DNA of 64,000 nucleotides, taken from contig BRON01000018.1 of NCBI GenBank assembly GCA_024345305.1, positions 248,001 through 312,000 on the forward strand, written 5' to 3'. Below, piece by piece: positions 58,459 through 64,000 of this stretch. The position numbers were made by a program, and so were the translations under genes. Below the pieces are notes generated by a model. It worked only from the letters and a program-made list of their open reading frames with translations, did not search any database and was not told where the DNA came from. The stretch's first letter is position 1. Every line of letters begins with the position of its first letter. This stretch comes from Mrakia gelida. Lineage: Eukaryota; Basidiomycota; Tremellomycetes; Cystofilobasidiales; Mrakiaceae.

Positions 58459-61400
58459 CTAGATCCTCCCGTTGTTGTTACTCGGCGCTCTCTGAGGCTG
58501 GTAATAGTTATCCAGATCGGCTCCATCGTCTCTTGGTACGACTCCGTACCCCGTTGGACTCCTGAGAGCCTCGAAGGGACCTGGGGAGGCTCGACGAGGA
58601 GGGCTCATCTCGTACGATTCGGGAGCGAGGTTGTGTGCTGAGTTCGAGCGGGAGTTGAGGAGAGGGAGGTTATTGAGAGGTGCCCCGTGCGAGCTGGGAT
58701 CCTCGTAGTAGCCGTCATAGCTCTTGAGAGAGGGAAATAACATGAAGGGAGGGGGGAGAGTCAGTAAGGAAGAGCGGGAAGGGCGACGCGATGAGCGACG
58801 ACGAGGGAAGAAGCGAAGAAGACTCACGTCCTGTTGATGCTGCTGAGCGTACCAGCCGTTCGGAGGAGTCGCCTGACCGATAGGAGCGGCCGAGTTGACG
58901 AGGTCGGCCGTTGATTCCTGGTGATCGTTGTAGTTTCCTCGATCAGATCCGTACGCCGAGCTCGTGTTCGAGTAGTTCCTCTGGAGGTGACCTGGGTAAG
59001 GAGGGACCTCGAAGACTGAGTCTCCGTCTCCTCCGATGGTGCTTCCTCCTCCGACTTGACTCTTGCTCTCGCTGAGAAGCATCTCCTCGTGACGGGCTGG
59101 GTCGGTTTTGGGGTCGTACTCGAGGAGGTCCTTCTACGAAAATCGTAAAGGATAGTGCGAGTCAGCGAGAGTTGGAGGGCCGCTGAGACGAAGAAAAAGG
59201 GACGGAAACGAACCTCTCGAACTCCCTTGACCTCTCGAACCAATCTGGAAGAGTAAGACGAGAGGAGGTCTCGAACGAGATCCTGAAGAAACGAACGACG
59301 GCGAGTCAGTTCGAGCTCGATCGGTGACGAGACGACTTCGAAAAACGACTCACCTGCTGCTCCTTGTGAACCATGACCGTGTACAGAACGTCCGATCGAA
59401 GAGCGGGGTGCGTGAACCTTTGCCTGTACGAATGCTGAGCGTCGCCGAGGATCGAATGAGCCTCCTCCGCGGTGGGCGTGAAGTAGGCGAACGCATTGGC
59501 GAAAGGTCGGAGGACGAAGATCTTGAAGACGATGGTGACGATGAAGGGAGGGGCTAGCAAAGAAAAAGGAAGAACGCGTGAGCTTGACGCGACGAAGGAA
59601 AGAGAGCGAGGAAGCCGCGACCAACCAGATGCGATGGCGTCCTTCCAAGATCGACGTTGGAGAGTGATGGTAAGGATCATGAGAGCTTGCATGAGCATGA
59701 GAGAGACGAGAAGTCGGTTGATGGCGCTGGTGCGAGAGCGAGCAGAGAGGGAAAGACGAACGAAAGGTCAGTCGACGCGTCGAACGCAGAGACAACGAAG
59801 GAATGAGCGACTCACACGTTCCACATTCGACCTCCACTCTCGACTCGACCGACATAGACGTAGAGCAGCTGGTACTTGTAGATGTAGGCCTGCAAGATAA
59901 CAACACGAACGAACGTGGAGGTCAGTCTTCGAAGGGACCCGAGGAATCGAAAGCTCGGGGGACCGAAGGGACGTACAGAGATCCAGAACACGACCATGGT
60001 GAACGCAGTGACCAAAGGAGCCAGAGGAGCGTACATGAGTCCGATGGCAGCGAGGAAGAGCATGTTGGCGTAGACGATGGGGTACTGGAACGCGGGAGGT
60101 TTGGTCCATTCTTGGATGTCTCGAGGCGTCTTCGCGAAGAGGCTATTTGGGAGAGGGACCACGAAGGAAAGGAGAAGGTCAGAATGCGCGGCGAAGTGGT
60201 TCGTTCGCAAGGGAGAGCGGAAGCGAGGAGGAAGGGCGACCCACAGGGTCTTGAACGAGAGCAGAGCGAGCTTGATGAGTTGAGCGAGCTCGAAGAAGAC
60301 GAGGAATCCTCGCATGCTGTGGGAGAAATGGGAAGCAACGAGGGAGAGTGTGGGTCAGCTCGAAGCTCGAGGGAACGGGGCTGAGCCTCGTTGTTGAAAA
60401 ATGAAGAAGCGAAAGAGGGGACGAAGGGCTCACGGAAGGAAAAGCAACCAATAGGTCGACTGAGAGACGTAAGCCTGCTGAATGCTGTCGGGAAGATCTA
60501 GAAGCAACGTAGGCAAATCAGGAAATATCGTCAGCCTGAAGTCAAGAAGCGAACGCGAGCGAGCGGGCGGGCGACAAAGAAAGAGGAGAACGAATGGCAC
60601 TCACCCTCCAACGAGGACAGGATCTTGCTGATGCTTTCCTTATCATCCACCTGGGTAATGATCTGAAGGATCAAGTTCATGACGACGGCGATGAGGGAGA
60701 AGACGAAGAACTGGTTCGGCGAGGAAAGGAGAGGTTCAGCGACGAGGCGAGATCGAGGGCAGAACGCGAACGACGTGGTTCGAAGAACTCACTTGGGAGA
60801 TGACCAGGAAGGCGTAGTATCGAGTGAGGACGGTTCGATCGACTTGAGATCTCGAGACCTGTGTGAAGACGAAGACGGAGAGGAGAACGAGTGAGCATCG
60901 AAGATCGCGTCGCGCGGCGATAAGAGGCGAAAGGGAAAAGACGTACAGCTCCTTGGTATTTCGTAAGCTTCCTGATCAGGTAAGGGAGCAGGAGACCGAA
61001 GATACCGGAGATGGCAGGAGGGAGGATACCTGGGTGTTCGTTCGTTCGAGGGAGTCAGCTCTCTTCTTCGAGCCAGATGAGAACCAAAAAAAGGGAGACG
61101 AGGCGACTCACCAGCAACAGCCGAGAACGTCCAGTTTCCGACTTCTCCAGCAGCCTCCCAGTCTTTGAGGAACCCGACGAATCCGGAGAGAACGGTAAGG
61201 TTGGCAAAAGCGGCGACGATGATGAGAGGGATGGTGTTGAAGAAGCAGACTGCGAGGACGACGGCGAGAGAGGAAAGCTCGTCAGTTTGCGTTTCGACCG
61301 AGGGAGGTCAGTTGGAAGAGAGAACAGACTTACCGAGGGCGAGAAGCATGAATCCAATAAATTTGGAGTTGGCTCGTTCTCCGGGAGTGATGTTGGCGTT

Positions 61401-63648
61401 CTTCCAGACTGAGCGAGCGGAAACGAGACGACCGCGAGCGAGAGAGGTCAGTTGGGTTTCGTCAAAAGGCGATGAACACGACGAGACGTACTGATATCAG
61501 CAGGAGCAGGAGCGAGTTGGATCTCAGCTCCGAGCAGCTCCTTCTGTCGACCCTTGTGGGACTTGGCGATAGCGTGGGCTGATTCGAACGAAGGCGAGGA
61601 AAACGAAACCATCAGCTTCAGCTCGAACGCGTCCCTCCCTTCCTCGTTGACGAACAACTCCCATCGCAAGATCGAGCAGTAAAAAGCGACGCACCTTGAG
61701 CCGAATCCATCATCGAAATAAACCCATACGGTTCCGCAGGGATCTTGGAGCGCTGCTTCTTCTCCATCTTGACGTTGAACTGAGACCCTTCCTTCTGGAG
61801 ATGAGGTGCAGAGTGACCTTTGTGCATCTTGGGACGAAGGAGATCGATGTCCTCCTTCTTGGAGTCGAGGACGTCGCGGAGGCGGATGAGTTTGGTGCTG
61901 AGGTGGGCGGGTGGGCGGGAGGTGAAGGTGAGGGAGAGAAGGGGAGGGAGGTAGGGGAAGTCAGCGACGACGAGACGAGGAAACGAGGGAAAGACGAAAG
62001 AGGGGGAAAGACTCACGCGTAGAACTCGATGGCGTCCTACAAAGAGTGAAGGGATGGGGATTTGGTCAGCTCGACATCTTGGGAAAGGAAAGAGAGAGGG
62101 CAACGCGAGCGAGACTCACAATCTTCGTCCCTCCGATCCCAATAAATCCTCCTCTCGAGATCTTAGGTCTCTTCTTCCCGACATGTCCTCCCTTGAGGTA
62201 CTTCACAAGAACTTCCTCAAACTCCTTCACGGTGTTGTTGTAGTCTGAAGGGCGCGGTAAGGAACGCAGGTCAGCGATCAAGGACGAGAGCGAGAGAAGC
62301 CTCGACGCGTCAGACGCGAGACCGAAACGGACCTTCGATGAGCTCGGGGTAGTCCTGAACAGACAAGAGCGGGCGAGGACGGGACGGGTTAGCTACGTTC
62401 GATGTTAAGGAGGGGAGAAGGGAAAGAGTCGCACCTTCAAATCCCTCCCAATCATCGAGCTCTGAATCCCAGCTCCGATCTTCTCGTTCCCACCTCGGAT
62501 CTTCCTCATGAGCTCCTTGAGACCCTCGTCGGACTGGTACTCCTTCTTGACATTCGTGATCTGAGCGGCAAAGAAACGAGCGAGAAGAGGTGTGAGTCGA
62601 CGCGTCGACGATGCTCGGCTCGGCGAAGAGAGGAAGGAGGTGGGAAGAGGGAAAAACGAACCATGAGCGACCTGGACGAAATGGACCTTTGGAACTTGGC
62701 CGACATGAACCAGGCTTGACGAAGGGTGAGCATCTTCTTCCAGTAGAACCAGCAGAAGAACATGACGACTCCGGCTGACGTGAAGAAAATAGAGTGAGGG
62801 AGGGAGGGGACGAGGTGAGCTCGACCGACCGAGTAAAGACGAGCCGCGACAAGACGAGGGAGAGGGAACGAACAGATAACGTAGCTCATCCCCATGTGAA
62901 CGTATAGGATCTGAGACTTCTGAAGCCCTGAGATGGTGAGCATGCTGAGAGCGTCGTGGCTGGCATCGGATTTGAGGGTGTAGACGACTGGGTGAACGAA
63001 CGATGAATCGGAAAGAGGGTGAGCTCAAAACGACGGCGACGACGGGTTCGAGGTGAGGAGCTCACCGTTGATAGGGATGAGAACACCACAGGCAAGGATG
63101 GTGACCGTGAGGAAAGTCCACCGAAGCAGACTGAGGAACTGAAGGAACGCTACGGCGTCTACTCCAATGGTATCTACGAGGGACATGTCTCGCGAGGTGA
63201 CGAGGGGAGTGAGCCACGAGAAGAACCCGTTGGAGATCTGCCGCACAAAAGCCACCAACGCGAAGCCTGATCAGCTTTTCCACCTTCCTTCACCCTCGTC
63301 AAGCTGTTCCCCAGCTCAATTCTAAAAGAGGGAATGGAGAGAAACTCACCGTCGGCGGAGGCAGATCCTCCTCGTCTTCCTGTCGATACTTGACTTTGGG
63401 AGCGTAGACCTTCTTCTCCCTAGGTCTGAAGAACGAGAACGCCAGAGTAACTCCTAAGGAGATTCCAGCCATCAGAGCTACTTGAATACCGACGGCTTTG
63501 ACGGAGACTGGATAACGAACGAACCAACGGAAAGGGATCATCAGCCATGAGCTTTTGAGCTGAGCTCGCACCCTCCCCTCGTTTCTGATCTTCATTGAAA
63601 GATCAGAGGTTGGAAGAACCAAACCAAACGAAACGCACCTTGCGTCAT
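58459..63648 (-). CDS. CSC1: CSC1/OSCA-family stress-gated cation channel
   Basis: ATG at 63648 gives MTQ, spliced to VSVKAVGIQVALMAGISLGV (TM1). Then come FFRPREKKVYAPK, TM2-TM3 (LLRWTFLTVTILACGVLIPI), and the large cytosolic PHM7 region (SQILYVHMGMSYV, KELMRKIRGGNEKIGAG, YNNTVKEFEEVLVKYLKGGH, SAHAIAKSHKGRQKELLGAE). The RSN1 7-TM core follows (TIPLIIVAAFANLTVLSGFV, ILPPAISGIFGLLLPYLIRK, SLIAVVMNLILQIITQVDD, MRGFLVFFELAQLIKLAL, APLVTAFTMVVFWIS, LMLMQALMILTITL). The C-terminal tail is Ser/Tyr/Pro-rich and stops at 58459. The family forms Ca2+-permeable osmosensitive channels in the plasma membrane. It has more than 15 introns, all short. A uORF overlaps the start codon. Confidence 0.94.
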
Positions 63649-63665
63649 CTTGCTGGCTTCGGCAT
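63645..63665 (-). promoter_or_regulatory. six-codon uORF overlapping the CSC1 start
   Basis: The first ATG after the apparent leader acceptor (CTCCCAG) starts MPKPAR-stop. Its TGA overlaps the CSC1 ATG in an ATGA arrangement. It would limit initiation at CSC1 unless ribosomes skip it or reinitiate. Confidence 0.5.
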
Positions 63666-64000
63666 CGCTGGGAGGTGGGGAAGATAGATACGAAGAGGAA
63701 GGGGGGTCAGTTGAAGGGGGAAGGGAAGGGCGGAGGGTGGTTCGGTTCGTTCGTGTCGAATGAGGGGGTGGGGAAGGGAGAGGAGAGGAGGAGCTTGGTC
63801 GAGGAAGAAGAGTTTGGTTGTCCGCTTCCACCCTTTCCTCGTATCTCTGGCTCTGTAGATCGAGAGAGCAGCAGCTGCGAGAATGGATCGAGGGAAGGAA
63901 GAGCCTCCCTCTCTCCGACGTGAGAGAAGAGGAAACCTGCTCGAGAGGTTGAGCTCGCTCGGCGAAGGGTTTCGTTCGTTGCCGAACCCAAACCTCCTCC
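63666..64000 (-). other. CSC1 leader and promoter
   Basis: An intron-like unit ends just before 63665 (CTGAC branch point near 63710). No other ATG exists upstream on this strand to the window edge, so the leader is non-coding here. Confidence 0.45.

Overview
The window is nuclear DNA of a GC-rich, intron-dense fungus, most likely a basidiomycete of the Pucciniomycotina (Sporobolomyces/Rhodotorula/Leucosporidium-like). This is an inference. It rests on short (about 60-120 nt) introns with GTGAGT-type donors, a strong CTGAC branch point and pyrimidine-rich CAG acceptors, on basidiomycete-type proteins, and on a complete respiratory complex I subunit. There are no bacterial features. Coding sequences were assembled by hand by joining exons across splice sites, so exon edges may be off by a few bases.

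Layout. 0-3.1 kb: the 3' end of a MYND-finger gene, an unresolved spliced stretch, and a membrane-anchored Frm2/Hbn1-type nitroreductase (+). 3.7-7.4 kb: NoxR, the p67phox-like NADPH-oxidase regulator (-). 8.5-9.3 kb: four diverged hairpin-forming repeats. 10.0-24.9 kb, all on +: a bestrophin-family (UPF0187) channel, an EF-hand MscS channel, the ubiquitin-like splicing factor HUB1 with a long Ser/Arg/Gly-rich N-terminal extension, a steroid 5-alpha-reductase family enzyme, and an unrecognised probable mitochondrial protein with an internally duplicated helical domain. 26.0-31.9 kb: a large BUD4/anillin-like septation protein (+).

32.4-40.7 kb is the most irregular part. Two inverted repeats of about 690 bp, each ending at the 3' end of an intron-containing tRNA-Ile(UAU)-like sequence, flank about 6 kb. 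That segment holds three unrecognised membrane-protein genes, two of them with mitochondrial presequences. A decayed copy of the last exon of one of these genes lies just outside the left repeat.

41.6-52.7 kb: the Qc-SNARE TLG1/syntaxin-6 (-), CTD-kinase subunit CTK3 (+), the very-long-chain 3-oxoacyl-CoA reductase IFA38 (-), several weak small ORFs, and a second MYND-finger gene whose C-terminus and intron positions match the partial gene at the window start. 53.3-54.7 kb: a tandem array with a period of 174-175 bp. Each well-preserved unit carries the 5' half of a tRNA-Pro, and the array ends in the intact tRNA-Pro(AGG). 56.2-57.8 kb: complex I PSST/NDUFS7 (+). 58.5-63.6 kb: a CSC1/OSCA-type stress-gated cation channel (-), preceded by a uORF that overlaps its start codon.

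The genes do not form a pathway cluster. The recurring themes are ion channels (bestrophin, MscS, CSC1), mitochondrial membrane proteins, and cell polarity or secretion. The best candidates for something undescribed are the tRNA-bounded inverted repeat with its three orphan genes, the tRNA-Pro-derived satellite, the four-hairpin array and the duplicated-domain mitochondrial protein.
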